Assembly: GCA_026225945.1 (NCBI GenBank)
Contig: JAMJFZ010001797.1
Location: 360,001 to 424,000 of the forward strand
Reading direction: 5' to 3'
From: Cricetomys ansorgei
Taxonomy: Eukaryota > Chordata > Mammalia > Rodentia > Nesomyidae
DNA length: 64,000 bases
Under the pieces are notes generated by a model. It saw only the letters and a list, made by a program, of their open reading frames with translations, was not told the origin of the DNA and ran no database searches. The position numbers were made by a program, and so were the translations under genes. Below are positions 10,938 through 22,544 of the stretch, one piece after another (the stretch's first letter is position 1; each line of letters begins with the position of its first letter).

Positions 10938-11190
10938 CTCACTCCTTCCCTCCTTCCTTCTCTCCCCTTCCTCCTCTCTCCCTCCCTCCTGCCTTCTCTC
11001 CCCTTCCTCCTCTCTCCCTCCCTCCTCCCTTCTCTCCCCTTCCTCCTCTCTCCCTCCCTCCTTCCTTCTTCCCTCTCTCCCCTCCTTCCTCCCTCTCTCC
11101 TTCCCTTCTTCCCTCTCTCCCTTCCCTTCTTCCTCCGTCCCTCCCTCCCCCCTCCTTCCTCCCTTCCCCTTCACTACCCCTCTTCTTCCT
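10938..11190. repeat. polypyrimidine tract with 36-bp tandem units
   Basis: The plus strand is almost entirely C and T for about 250 bp. Inside it three copies of a 36-bp unit beginning ccttctctccccttcctcct start at 10956, 10992 and 11028. It is stop-poor in several frames and so gives spurious Leu/Pro/Ser-rich and Glu/Gly/Arg-rich open frames. Long mirror-like purine/pyrimidine tracts can adopt triplex (H-DNA) structures. Confidence 0.92.
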
Positions 11191-11826
11191 TACTTCCAAG
11201 GGGACAATCACAACCTCTGTGCGCCCATGATTGCAGTGATCACACCTAGCATCAATAAAGTGACTGCTCCTCCCCATCAGCATTTGCACAGAACGCCTTT
11301 CTGCCTTTTTTTCCACTCTCAGCCTGTCTGTGTCTTTGGCTCCAGTGTGGGTCCTACTGTTGAGTCTTCCTTTGAGGTTCTCCTCCTCTCTGTTTTGAAT
11401 GGAGATTTTGATGCATTTACACTTCCAGAAATTACCAGCGAGGAGGGTCATCTCCCAGAGGGATGTTTGCTTTCTGTGTGTCTTCTAGTCCCTCCATTAT
11501 TGTCATTTTCTTTATAGAAATTGCTTCTGTAGAGAAATGTCTTAACTCTTATTCTATTCGCTTTCATCCACAATAGCTATTTTATTTGTGGTTTCCATGG
11601 GGATTGCATTAATACTCTAAAACTTTAATTTGAATTTATAACAGTTTAGTGGCATACTGAAATCCTGTTCCTTCATGGTGTCTGTCACAAAATCACGTTT
11701 TTGAAAACCATGTGTTCAGACACACAAGCTACTATTTTGTAATGCCTATATCTCTTGAATTATGTAGAAAAGAAAGCTGAGTTACAAGACAACGCTCCAA
11801 TAATGCCAGGTTTTAGACTAATAATG
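11191..11826. other. single-copy DNA, no feature recognised
   Basis: No recognised repeat, exon or RNA gene. Open frames are under 100 codons. Confidence 0.4.
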
Positions 11827-11976
11827 TTTTTGGTTTTTGAGACACAGTCTCTCTATGCAGCCTGTCTAGCCTGGAACTTTCTATATGTAGACCAGGGTGG
11901 CTTTGAACTTACAGAGATTCACCTGCCTTTGCCTCCTGAATGTTGGGTTTAAAGGTGTGTGCCAGCAGGCCTGGCT
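11827..11976 (-). mobile_element. B1 SINE
   Basis: A near full-length B1 on the minus strand: plus-strand tttttgagacacagtctctc, agcctgtctagcctggaact, tgtagaccagggtggctttg and aggtgtgtgccagcaggcct mark A-tail side to 5' end. It has moderate divergence, including a small insertion at about 11881. Confidence 0.88.
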
Positions 11977-12642
11977 CTTACTAATTTTTTTTTTTAATAT
12001 GCATGGGTCTCTTCAGTCCTGCAGGACACAGGAACTGAAGCTGTACAGCACTGGCATTAGCAAAGCCGGCCTTTATGGCTGCCCATATGCACTTACTTTG
12101 CTGAGCGCTTTAATCCTCCGTGCAGCTTTGACTTGTTCCCTGGCTTTCTTACACTCCAACCCACACCACTCTCCTTTGGGGACAGGGCTAGCGGTAAGAA
12201 AATGTCTTAGCTTCTGCTCATCTACAAAGACCTGGCTTTGTCTCTCACTTTTGTGCGGCAGCTTCCCTGAATGTGGTATGATGACATGTCCAGTATGGGA
12301 TTTGGGTTTGTTTCCTTGCGTACAATGTGCAGTCTTCGGAGTGACGAGCGAGAGTACCCCAGGCTGATGTCCTGGGTAACTTGAGGACCCAACAAGGCCC
12401 CTGAAAGACCCAGCCATGACCAGAGGGCTGGATTTTCAGCCATGGTCCCTAACCTCTGGGGACCTTCAAAGAAGGCAATGAAGCTCCCTGGACTGGGTCC
12501 TTAACTCAGGCATCTTCTGTGTCTGTGTCCTTGATGGGTTCCTTTATAATAACGGGTGCTCATCCGTGAAGATCTGAGTCACTCAAGCTGCTCTTGCAAA
12601 TTAGTTGCTCCCTAAAAGTATATTTTTGGGAAACCCTCTGAT

Positions 12643-12725
12643 TTATAGATGAGCATTCAGAAGTATGGGCGACAATTTAATAACTGTGACTAAGATTTGA
12701 AATCTGAGGTCAGGGTGCAGTGTTG
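12643..12725 (-). mobile_element. MIR SINE fragment (possible)
   Basis: tttatagatgagcattcaga, aatttaataactgtgactaa and gatttgaaatctgaggtcag fit the reversed MIR order (tacagatgaggaaactgag ... gattcgaacccagg). It is weak and short. Confidence 0.3.
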
Positions 12726-12777
12726 TGCAACTGGGATCTTCTACTAGATCCTGTCTAAACTAAGGCTATCCACCATA

Positions 12778-12872
12778 CCCTAGCCCCACCCCACCCCTGC
12801 CCCCACCCTCACCCCACCTCATCCTGCCCCGCACCCCTATTTCACCCCATGCCTGCCCCCACCCCACCCCGT
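12778..12872. repeat. C-rich (CCACCC)-like tract
   Basis: Repeated ccccacccca, ctgcccccaccc and similar units over about 95 bp, with many G runs of four or more on the minus strand. It could form G-quadruplexes and contains CACCC boxes, which are KLF-type words. Confidence 0.75.
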
Positions 12873-14017
12873 TTCAGAATTGGGGGGACCCTGTGAGAGT
12901 CTTCCCCATCCACAGCTGACTGTTGGGTGGGCTCAACCTGTGTGACCCAACGCCAGAGGCCCTGCTGCCTGAGTCCATGAACGCGGTGACCGGCCATGCT
13001 TAGAAGATCCTACTCCACAGCTCTTTTTGAGTCTCTTCCTCCACCCCTTGCATTCCCCCCCCCCCTTCCAGTGTTTCCCGAGCCCTAAGGGGTGGTGTAA
13101 ATGTCTCCTGGAGGGCTTTAACCTCAGCATCCTGTGCCACCATGGCTCTCTGAACTCGCCTCTATTCGCTGCAGAGAAAGGCTTCTCTGATTAAGGCCAA
13201 GAGCAGCTTTTGCCTGTGGGCAGGAACACAGACGCGCATCAGACTGCATCGCTCTAGCTAAGTAGCACTAGTAAGTTTACCTTAGAGACAAAGACCTTCC
13301 TCAGCTGTGGATGTTTTCACATGTGCTAGGCATGTTTTTACATGTTCTAGGGTGATTTACAGCCCTAGGCATGATTCCCTTTTGTGGAACACAGCTGCTG
13401 CCCTTACAGAGGCCACAAAACACAGAGAGCAGGGAGCAGCGTCAGGGACAAGATGTAGCCTTCAAGGGTTTCCTCCAATCAGGCTCCAGCTCCTAAGAGT
13501 CCCAGGTCCTCCAGCCATCCCCCAGCTGGTACTCAAGTCTTTAGCTCATGGCCTTTGGGGAGCGTTTAAAGTCCAAATTATAACACTCTCATGGAGTCTG
13601 GCATTATCCTTGCTCAGGAGAGTTGAGGCTGGCGGGTGCCACAGACCGGGTGGGTACAGAAACCCCTCAGGAGTCCTCCGACCCCTTTAGCCAGCAGAGG
13701 TAAGTGACACTGTATTCAGAACTGAAGTGGGGGTTGGGCATAAAGTGTGTCCAGGTTTGCCTGAAGAAGCAGATGCCTGGAAAGCTTTATTAGACCTACT
13801 AGCACACTTTGCCCTACTTCTGTCTTTCCAGTTGACAGATGTTGAACATCTGTTGTATGACAAAGACTGGATGTCACAGCAAGAAGCTTGAAATTCAATT
13901 GCTTTCAGTGGCAAAGCAGGCAGACAGGAGAAAATGTGTTCCTAAGTCCAGGTAGTAAGGGCCAGGGTTGGGCTAGGTAGAAGGCACCCTGAAAGCACAC
14001 CAAGAAAGTGCCTCCCT

Positions 14018-14219
14018 CCAGGCATTGATGGTGCACGCCTTTAATCCCAGCACTCTGGAGGCAGAGGCAGGTGGATCTCTGTGAGTTCGAGGCCAGCCTG
14101 GTCTACAGCATGAGTTCCAGGGCAGCCAGCGTTACAACAGAGAAACCCTGTCTCAAAAACCAAAAAAAAAAAGAGAGAAGAAGAAAGAAGGAAAGAAGGA
14201 AGGAAGGAAAGAAAGAAAG
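14018..14219 (+). mobile_element. B1 SINE with GAAA tail
   Basis: The B1 body runs from about ccaggcattgatggtgcacg through aatcccagcactctggaggc and gaggccagcctggtctacag to gagaaaccctgtctcaaaaa, followed by a purine-rich (GAAA/GGAA)n tail to 14219. It carries the variant gttacaacagag shared with several other copies here. Confidence 0.93.
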
Positions 14220-16703
14220 TGTCTCTCCCTTTGACAGAGCTAGGGAGGGAGTCAGAGAAATTTTCTTAAGGCTATATAGGAGGCGAGTTTGTTACATGGA
14301 TGTTGGTATCGGATCTTCAGTCCTTAAGCAGCGAGCCATCTCTGCAGCCCCAGTGCAACATGCTCTAACCCCCACGCCGGCTCATCAGGACGTGTTAATC
14401 TGCCAGCACCAGGACATGGGCTGTTCTATTTCCCTAGGGATGCGGTGACGGAGGCTTATGCCCCGAGATCGTGTGGATGCGCCATGAGGCACAATCTGAC
14501 GGAAGGCGTATGCCACTGCAGGAAACGCACTGTTTGCTAAGGCAGATGGTCTATCTACCTCCTTTTTCTGAATATAGCACTCCATATCTCTCTGATAATA
14601 TATATTAAAGTATAAAATTTACAGGACAGCCTGGAACACATTTTCCTGTCTCTGTGTTCTTATCCCAAAATGGAAATGTTATAGTGAGTCTACCTCTGGG
14701 TATCACACAGATAAACAAAATAATTGACACGAAGCACTGGTCACACGGAAGTCTGAGCGTGATGAGTATCGCTAATGACAGGCAGGGAAGAGGCGTTCCT
14801 CCTGTGGATTTAAGCTGTTTGGCGAAAGGAGATTCATGCAAACCTCTTCGTGATGCGGTGCCTCAGGAATTGGTGTCTCACCTACGAAATAATTAGTCGG
14901 AGAGAAGTAGCCAGCGCATGGGTATAGCTGCGGTCGTGAAATTATTTAGGCTAGTAAGATCCACAGGGGATTCCACCGAGTATTAATCAAACAGCATGAC
15001 CAGGAAATGGGGCAAAGGCTCTGTTTTAATGAAGACAGATGACTTTCTTAAGAAAAGAAGTATTTCCAATTGTCTCAGCGGGTTGACTAACAAGAGATGT
15101 AAGAGGGCCAAACAATATGTCGTTGGAATCACGAGGTACCTCGTTCGTGCGTGCACCCGCCACATTCGGAACACACGTATCCTATCAGACGACCGTGCTG
15201 AAAATCAGCTGTTGTCCAGTCCTTAGGCCGGGTCCAGCGGGAAGGCTAGAGAGGAATACAAAATGAGCGGGCAGTTGTGTCCCTTCCCATAGCTGTGTAA
15301 TGAGTCACAGCTTGGGTTGCTGGAGAAAGCAGTTTGCCTGCAGCTGTATGACTGGAGGTATTGGGTTTCGTTTACTGCTGTCCGGAAGCTCCTCAGGACT
15401 GCCTGCAGTTCTTAGAGGTCACCCCCAGTTCCTCATGCTTGGCTTAGTCAACGAGACCACTTAACTTTCTCAAATTAGCAAGGGGAATCTCCTAGCCTAA
15501 TATGGAGACGTCTGTGCATCACCGCGAAGCGGTACGCCCTCACGTCTGCCAATTCCCGTTGGTTATGAGCAGGCTCATGCCCCCCGCACTCGGAGGGAGG
15601 GAGTTACACAGGCCATGAATAATTGCAGGTTGGTATTATGGGGTGAGTCACACACACCTTAGACTCTGTCTGCCACCGTCACATTCCAGACACTGGTAAG
15701 AAGAGCATACATCAAAGACAAGTAACTTTGCAGGGTTGACATCCATCCTTCTGCCACTTTAGGCTGCATCAGTTAAGATAGGTGGACTCTGTGCGCGTAC
15801 TGAGTTCTCCTGGACCGGCGTGTTTATCAGCTTTTATCACAGATTGCATGTAACAGGGGTATGAGTAAATGCTGTCTTAATTATCAGGGAAGAGAGACAG
15901 AAAGGGTATGTACACGTATCTTGAGTGCTTTGTGGTAGCTTAAAATCCATAACATGGCACATAAACATCCTAAGGCCAAGGCCATGGTTAATGCCCGGAT
16001 TAGGAGGTTGGTGAACTAAAGAGCCTGTATCTTTGGTGTGGCCCACTGGGAGCTCCCTGGCCTGCACTGCTCCCCTCCGCCACTGCATATCCTTGTACCA
16101 AACACAACCTGAAACTGTGTTAACGACTGAGACGCATCAATGCAAACCACTCAAGTTCTTCTTCATAGACGTCTCTTTCAATCTGTATTTCAGCTGATGG
16201 GATGCCCTAACTTACCTACTTGTAATAGCAAGCTCACTATCATTCACAGTTTTGGTAATAGCAAGTTCAACCCATTTATGGTAACCCAGAAAACATGCCT
16301 TCAAGTGGAAAAGAGAGGGCTGGAGTCGCTCCCTAGGGGCAACCCCAGCCTAGACCTGTCTGTGAACATTCATACCTGCTGTGCCTCTTACGGGAGTGTG
16401 AGCTTCTGCTTCTGAGAGTATTCTGGAACGTCCTTGTCAGTGACGCTGATGGCTCTTTCCTTCACTTTGTAAAACTGTATCTTTAAGTAAAGGCCCAGCC
16501 AGCCTTTACCCTCCCACCAAGAATGGCAACATCTTTGAAATAAAAAGGTATCATTGTTTCCAGGCAGTCTTTTTCCAGGGTGGGAGGGTTCATGTACAGG
16601 GCAGGATATGAACCCACGGAGTCAACAGTGTCTCTAGAAAATACGAAACTTCATCCTTGGTTTTTCAAGTTTTAAGTTAAGTTTTTAAATTTTAAGTTTT
16701 AAG
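14220..16703. other. long single-copy segment
   Basis: About 2.5 kb with no recognisable interspersed repeat, exon or RNA gene. The unusual absence of SINEs may reflect constraint or chance. AT-rich blocks with homeobox-like TAAT words occur at 14580-15000. No coding frame exceeds about 90 codons. Confidence 0.35.

Positions 16704-16740
<37 letters not shown>
16704..16740. repeat. (TG)n microsatellite
   Basis: About eighteen uninterrupted TG units, followed by a short tgtctctgtctc run. It borders a B3-type SINE, as such repeats often grow from SINE tails. Confidence 0.95.
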
Positions 16741-16743
<3 letters not shown>

Positions 16744-16759
16744 ACCTGTGTGTCTCTGT

Positions 16760-16917
16760 CTCTGTCTCTCTCTCTGTGTCCATGTGTCCGTGCCTGTGTG
16801 TAGTCAGAAGACAATTTGCAGGAGTCGGTTCTCACCGTCAACCATTAAAGTTCCTGGATTTGAACTCAGGTTGTCAGGCTTGGTAGCAAGTGCTCTTACC
16901 AGATGAGCCATTTCGTG
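16760..16917 (-). mobile_element. B3-type SINE
   Basis: Plus-strand agtcagaagacaatttgcag, gagtcggttctcaccgtcaa, ttgaactcaggttgtcaggc and cagatgagccatttcgtgg are the reversed B3 (B2-related) landmarks, with the tRNA-like head at the right. Confidence 0.82.
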
Positions 16918-17201
16918 GTCCTGACCTTGTGCTTGCAGTACTGCGCTGTCCCTGTGTGGGGCGCTGTGGGATCTTCTGATACACGTGTGTGCTGCGGAAT
17001 AATCCAGACAGGGCGTTCACCACATTGGCATCCATCCCACCTGCATTCCTACCATGTTGAAGTCTTCCAGTTTTATTGTTGGAAAGAGCACAAACACTAA
17101 GACCCGTTTGCATGTTCCATTACTCAGTTAAGGAACTTTGACGGTCGAGAAAGCCTCGAGGTGGTTAAAGCCATCTGTGAGAGCCTAACAGAACACTCTC
17201 A

Positions 17202-17425
17202 GGGCTGGAGAGACGGTTCAGTGGTTAAGAGCAGTGGCTGCTCTTACAGAGGACTCAGGGTAGGTTCCCGTACTCACAAGGTGGCTGCGCACAACCACCT
17301 GTAACTCTAGTTCCAGTGTATCTGATGACCTCTACTGGCCTCTGTGGCCACTGCGTGCATGGAGTACACACACATATTAATACAGGCAAACACTCATACA
17401 CTCGAAATAAATATTTTAAAAAGCA
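17202..17425 (+). mobile_element. B2 SINE
   Basis: The tRNA-derived head gggctggagagacggttcag with the B-box region, then tctagttccagtgtatctga, cctctactggcctctgtggc and a tail ending aaataaatattttaaaaag. It is nearly full length. Confidence 0.92.
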
Positions 17426-19062
17426 GTTTCCGCCATTCAGAAATGGCAAGAAGAGGAGAGATCAGATGTTAGGAGGTAAATCCGATGAATGTCCGGTGGT
17501 TTCAGAACTGACTGTCCAACCTATTGCTTGTTGGTAGGTGGCCACTGAAATTAGAGAAAACATTCTACTACATTTCATAGACTGACTTGATAGAAAATAA
17601 AGCTTAGTTGAGAACATGTAAGACTTAAGGGAAAACGTGTTTTAAGCTCTGGACTCCTGTCTTTAGCTACCTCACTGCAAAATATCTAAACCTTCTATCT
17701 GGTTCCTCTTTAATTTGCAGATATTTTCCAGTATTTTTTTTAAAGCAACACAAATGAGTCCATAGAACCACTTTCCAAATCCTCCCTAGAACATTATACG
17801 ACTATATGGCCTTACTGGAAATAGCAACAAATTTAAAGGTCATGATTTCATGCATTATTAAACACAGAAAGTCCCATCACCGGCTAAAAGCCACCAAACC
17901 AATTAGCCATTATCCTTCTCAAAACACATTGTGTCAAGAGTCAATTTCATAAATAATATAGTTTTATGTTAACAGCGCAAAGTGAGACTTTGCTCCCGGC
18001 TCTCCCATCAGATCACAAGACAAAGCGCTGGGGTGTTGGAGACATCACTTAGAATTTCAGGAGACAAGAATTTGTTCCTGTGGTGTTTTGGAAGAATTTT
18101 ACAACTCGAAATTATTCAGAAGGACTGGGTTGATTTCATGTCACATGTTAGCTCTGGCGTCGTGATGCAGCCCGTGGCTTGGGTGACCCTGTTTCTCTGT
18201 TTATCACCCTGGGCTCTCTCACTCATGAGTCTACAGTTTGTTAAGAACTTAATCACTTCAAGAGGAGGAGAAAGCAGCTGTTAACACAGATGCAAGTCTC
18301 ACTGAAAGGGCTCCTTGCTGGTAGCATAAGGGGATGAGAGACATATTTGATGGGGCGGATGCTGCCTCCTGCTGGTGGAAGGAGACATGGCCTGGGCATT
18401 ATGAGTCTAAAGCAGAATGATGGCCCTATTAATGGTCCGATTTCATTCTTCTGGATTATGGGGCTGGATTTCTCACGCTTGGGAAGGGTGATAAAGATAA
18501 AATATATTGCCGTCAGGAAGCTTTATAAGATTTGAAGGATTTACCTATATTTGATGAAACTGGCTCTCTCTGATAGTGCTAAAGCTTGCCTTTTCAGCCT
18601 TGGGTGCGTGGATCTCTACACCACCCCCCTAGGGAAACAAGACTTGAGTGAACTGGGGGACTTAACAGGATCAGAGTTTCATTAGAAGGAGCTGATAACG
18701 CTGGCCCTCCTCTATCACTGTGTAATTCGCAGCACCCCGAGCAAAATAGGAATGTGTAGAAGTCCGGGGTGCTTGATCTTATCACCAGAAACAGAGTGGA
18801 GCTGTTGAGTCTCCTCTTTCAGGAAGGCATCACACTTCGCCACACCACCACTGAGCTGTGCCCTCGTGGGAGACTGCTGGGGAGTGAAAGACCAGGACAG
18901 GACTGTAAAGTGCTGAGGCAGGTGGATGTACTTTATGATAAGATGCCCAGTACTCAGTCTCCAAACTTTGACGAAGACCAGAAAGCACCAGGAATTCCAT
19001 CTCTAACTCAATTACATGTGCGTGTAGTTTCCCCTTACTTTTTAGGGTAAGAGAGCAGAAGT
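17426..19062. other. single-copy DNA
   Basis: No interspersed repeat recognised. It holds one CTCF-like motif (18362-18375). The AT-rich part 17540-17960 and the stretch 18400-18560 have no identifiable function. Confidence 0.35.
18362..18375 (-). promoter_or_regulatory. CTCF-like motif (moderate)
   Basis: The minus strand reads ccagcaggaggcag, preceded by cca to give ccaccagcagg. It fits the CTCF core (ccasyagrkggcrs) but with the weaker A/A variant. Same orientation as the stronger site at 20860. Confidence 0.4.
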
Positions 19063-19282
19063 TGGAGGCTGTAGAGGTGGGGTAGTGGTTAAGAGCAGTT
19101 GTTGCCACTGTAGAGAACATGTGTCCAATTCCCAAAACCTACTTGGCTGCCCTTGATTGTCTGTAATCCCATTTCAGGAAATCCTATGCCCTCTTATGGC
19201 CTCTGTGGGTACTGCATGCACATGGTACACATACATACATGCATGCGAACACTCATACACATGTTATAAAACAAACAAAACT
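19063..19282 (+). mobile_element. B2 SINE
   Basis: Diverged B2: ggaggctgtagaggtggggt head, ttaagagcagttgttgccac, tatgccctcttatggcctct and gtggtacacatacatacatg-like tail, ending in an A/C-rich stretch. Confidence 0.88.
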
Positions 19283-20014
19283 GTTCTTAAAAACCAGAAG
19301 TCAGGTGACTTCATGACTGTCATCAGAGGCACATATAAATGCATCCATGTGGACATAAATGTACACACAGGTATATTTTTACATATGTATGTATCTAGAT
19401 TTGATTACATGCCTACTCATAGGCACCTGTCTGTGAGTGTAATCATAATGCAATATATTTTGACTTCTCCTTCTTCCTATTTATTGTGACATCATTAACA
19501 GGCTAATGTTAAAGACATTTAGCTAGAGCAACACCGATGCTGACACCGGAAGCATGTATGACACACACAGACCCATACACTCCAGATGACTGTATTAATC
19601 CTAAGTGTGTCTGCCCATTGCTCCAGAGCCTTCTAAGTAAAGAATATCTTCATTAGTCACAGGGACCTGTTCCTTGCTTTATCCTTAATTCATTTTAGAT
19701 GCTTCCACATGCAATGCACAAATGTTTAAAGGTATTTGCACAGGTTGAATTGCCGTTATGAACCTTCATTTTAGTTCTGATAGCTAGAAGGTGAGCAGAC
19801 ACTCCGAGGAGTAAACCACAGATGAATCCAAAGTTCACAGGTGTCAGTCTCATTCCCACACAGCTTGTCTGCCTGCCCTTAAATATATCACAAAAATAGC
19901 TTTTCTCTGCATCAGTTTTCCGATCTGCAGAGTGAAAAATCCTCCCGCTCTTTGCCTAATACATTCTAGGATCATGCAATGAAAGGAGTTGTCTTTTGCA
20001 AGTGAAAATGACCA

Positions 20015-20165
20015 GGAGAGGGAACTCTGGGTTTGACCCCAGACTTTGCTGGCTGTGTGTTCTTTGCAGGTCACCCGCCTCCCTGAGCGTCTCTTTCTGT
20101 AGACAATAGCAAGGCTTCCCAGTTGACGGTGGGATTGCCTGAAGGATACAGTGTATGTGGGGCAA
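20015..20165 (+). mobile_element. MIR SINE
   Basis: ctgggtttgaccccagactt, tgctggctgtgtgttctttg, cctccctgagcgtctctttc, then tgggattgcctgaaggatac reproduce MIR landmarks in order (ctgggttcgaatcc, ctagctgtgtgacctt, cctcagtttcc, gaggattaaatga). It is the clearest MIR in the window. Confidence 0.6.
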
Positions 20166-20859
20166 TCTCATCCAACTCACCCTGGGGGGGGGGTGGCAGG
20201 AAGCATTCCTTAGTTTACATTCCATGGACAGCAGAATGCCCTCACAGTAATCCTAGTGGCTTATACCACTCCCTTATTGGGGTGTAAGAGTCCTCATCTT
20301 CACGTAATGACCAGCCCTTGGCATTTTTTAAAATTTTAATAACGCCTCATTCTTAAAAAAAAAAAAAGAGTTCACAAATAAGTAGTTCTCTTCTGTTTGA
20401 TTTAGCAAAGTCAATTTTTTGTTTCAACAATGACTTATTCCCAATCAAACTATGTATCTACAGTGAAGTAATAGGGAATTCCCAGAGGGCTTCAGAAGCC
20501 TCCTCCTCACTGTGGCCACGCCCCCTCCTTCTGTCCCAGAGAGAATGGCCCCCAGAACCCTCAGAGGGATGAATACCACCCTGTGTGCTCACTAAGGCGG
20601 AATCGCCTTCCTGACCTGCCCTTAGGTGTGTTTCCGTGCATAGATTGACATTTTAATAAATTATCAGTCTTAGAATGAAGTAGGAAAGACACATGCGGGG
20701 CACAACCTCAGTCAGCAAGAATTCAAGACACTTGCAAAGGGGCCCAAGAGGTAAAATAATAGTGAAATAGAAATTCTAAAGAGACACAAAACCTAGGTGA
20801 AGTGTCCCCCAAAACCTTGACCTTGGCTGGTGGTCCTGGTGACCCTTGCAGTGGATCTG

Positions 20860-20873
20860 GCGCCCCCTGCTGG
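20860..20873 (-). promoter_or_regulatory. CTCF motif, consensus-like
   Basis: The minus strand reads ccagcagggggcgc, a full match to the CTCF core consensus as I know it, in single-copy DNA rather than in a B2 SINE. The same 14 bases occur on the plus strand at 63695. A reverse-oriented motif would by the convergent-pair rule anchor loops extending to lower coordinates. Occupancy cannot be seen from sequence. Confidence 0.65.
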
Positions 20874-20974
20874 CCTCGATGCCTACTGTAAGCGCCTATG
20901 CTCACACATGACCCCTCGAGTGCGTGTTGAGCATGTGGACTGAAGGAACCTCTGCAGTAGAGGTTATAAACATT

Positions 20975-21262
20975 GCGGGCTAGGGAATGGCCCCGTCAGC
21001 ACAGTGCTTGTAGCTAACACGGGGGGCTGGATGTGAGCCCCAGAACCCATGTACAAAAGCTCAGTGCTGCCAAATGTTTGTAACCCAGCACTGGGAAGGA
21101 GGGTCATGGCAGGTCCCTGGGGGTCCTCAAAGCACCTGGCCAATGAGAAAGTCTATTTCTAAAACAAGATAGATGGCGTCTGGGAAATGTTGGCAGAGGT
21201 TTCCCTCTGACCTTTACAACATGCATATGAACACACATACACATAAAATGTTAAAAGATTGC
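20975..21262 (+). mobile_element. B4-type SINE (ID/B1 composite)
   Basis: An ID-like head (gggctagggaatggccccgt, cagtgcttgtagctaacacg) and gtgagccccagaacccatgt lead into a B1-like part (ttgtaacccagcactgggaa, gtccctgggggtcc) and a CA-rich end, which is the B4/RSINE arrangement. Confidence 0.75.
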
Positions 21263-21745
21263 CAGCTGGGAAGAACCCACCAAGTGACAACCAGGGGTGA
21301 CTCCTGCCTGTTTCTCATTTGTACCAGAGTGGCTGGGCCCCGTTTTTGCTGACTCAGAGTCAGGAGATGACTGCCCCCGCACTCTCCCAGGCCAGTCTGG
21401 GACGCTGGGACTCACTGCCATCTCTCCAGACCTCAGAAAGGTCAGGATGGTGGAGGGAGCTGGTAGGGGGAGCTGAACCAGGAAAGAAGGGCTGTAGAGG
21501 AGGGAGGGAGATGGACAGACAGAGAGACAGAGAGACCGAGAGAGAGCTATTTTCTGTCCAGCAAGGATGACACAAAGGGAAATATGCCCACTGGATTCTG
21601 TCCGCTTTGAGACTAATGAAAATGAGAAAACATAGTCTGTGCTACCAATATACCGTGCACCGTGCCCACCTCAAGGAAGATGGCAGGGAGGAGAGAAAAG
21701 CAAACTTTTCTGGCTGTGCCCATCTGGCCTCATCCTTCATCTGTT
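21263..21745. other. single-copy DNA, no feature recognised
   Basis: Includes a short GA-rich run (21500-21545, gacagacagagagacagag). No gene or interspersed repeat seen. Confidence 0.4.
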
Positions 21746-21945
21746 TAAAAAAAAGTATTTTATTTATTTATCTTTGCTTTAGATACATTGCTGTTTTGCC
21801 TACACGTATGTCTGAGTGTCAGTGTCAGAACCCTGGAACTGGAGTTACAGACAGTTGTGAGCTGCCATGTGGGTGCTGGGAATTGAGCCCATGTCCTCTG
21901 GAAGAACAGTCAGTGTTCTTAACCACTGAGCCATCTCTCCAGCCC
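21746..21945 (-). mobile_element. B2 SINE
   Basis: Reversed B2 with tattttatttatttatc tail side, ctggaactggagttacagac, gctgggaattgagcccatgt and ccactgagccatctctccag at the tRNA-like head. Low divergence suggests a younger copy. Confidence 0.95.
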
Positions 21946-22544
21946 TTTCATCTAGTTTTGACCAGTGGCCTTCTTTCCGTTTCAACATACACAGGGAACC
22001 CGGTGTCCATGGTGATGGAATGAGGGCAGAGGAGGACCAGGATCCTCCAAGCTGTCTCTTCCAGAGGAAGAGCACTGTCTAGAAGCTACTGGCAGGAGTC
22101 AGCAGAGCCCTTTGACCATGGAGGCTCAGCCTGCTTGCTACCCAGCCTGCACTACCCTAATAGATCTGTGAGCTGGATGGCAATGAGCAGTTAATGGTGG
22201 AGTCTTTCACAGCTCTGGAGATGGGGCTGAGTTTCTATAGAGATGGCTCATGACTGACTGACAAGTTTACCCGATATCATCCTAACGCTTTGTTTAAAAA
22301 GTTTGTAGAAATTTTACAAATATATGTACCTATACGCACGAGCCTATAAAATGCACACCCATAAATATAAACTTTATAATGTAAACATACAACTGGGAGG
22401 ACATACATCGGAAGTGCTGGGTGATTTTGTGGACAGTTTGGAGCAATTTTAATATTACATACTATGTAGTGTGTATATGCAGATGGTACATATCACATAC
22501 ATATTCATGTGTGTCTGTGTTCTTCACAGGCAATTTCCTATATA
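21946..22544. other. AT-rich single-copy DNA
   Basis: No feature recognised with confidence. The stretch 22290-22500 is AT-rich and may be further L1-derived sequence flanking the element at 22545. Confidence 0.35.

Larger units (their letters stand above)
11977..14017. other. mostly single-copy DNA
   Basis: About 2 kb without an identified gene. It holds a possible MIR fragment (12643-12725), a C-rich CCACC run (12778-12872) and a short poly-C (13057-13067). Frames around 11897-12367 and 12073-12417 overlap on opposite strands and show no domain. Confidence 0.4.
19283..20974. other. mostly single-copy DNA
   Basis: Contains a MIR (20015-20165), an A-run at 20355-20367 and the strong CTCF motif at 20860. 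Otherwise no gene, RNA or repeat is recognised. Confidence 0.35.

Noticed and set aside
10917..11451. Glu/Gly/Arg-rich and Leu/Pro/Ser-rich frames of 86-170 codons
   Set aside because: By-products of the C/T-rich minisatellites; composition follows the simple repeat and there is no domain.
16704..16740. CRISPR-like or functional direct-repeat array
   Set aside because: It is a simple (TG)n microsatellite; no array of spaced repeats exists anywhere in this vertebrate window.
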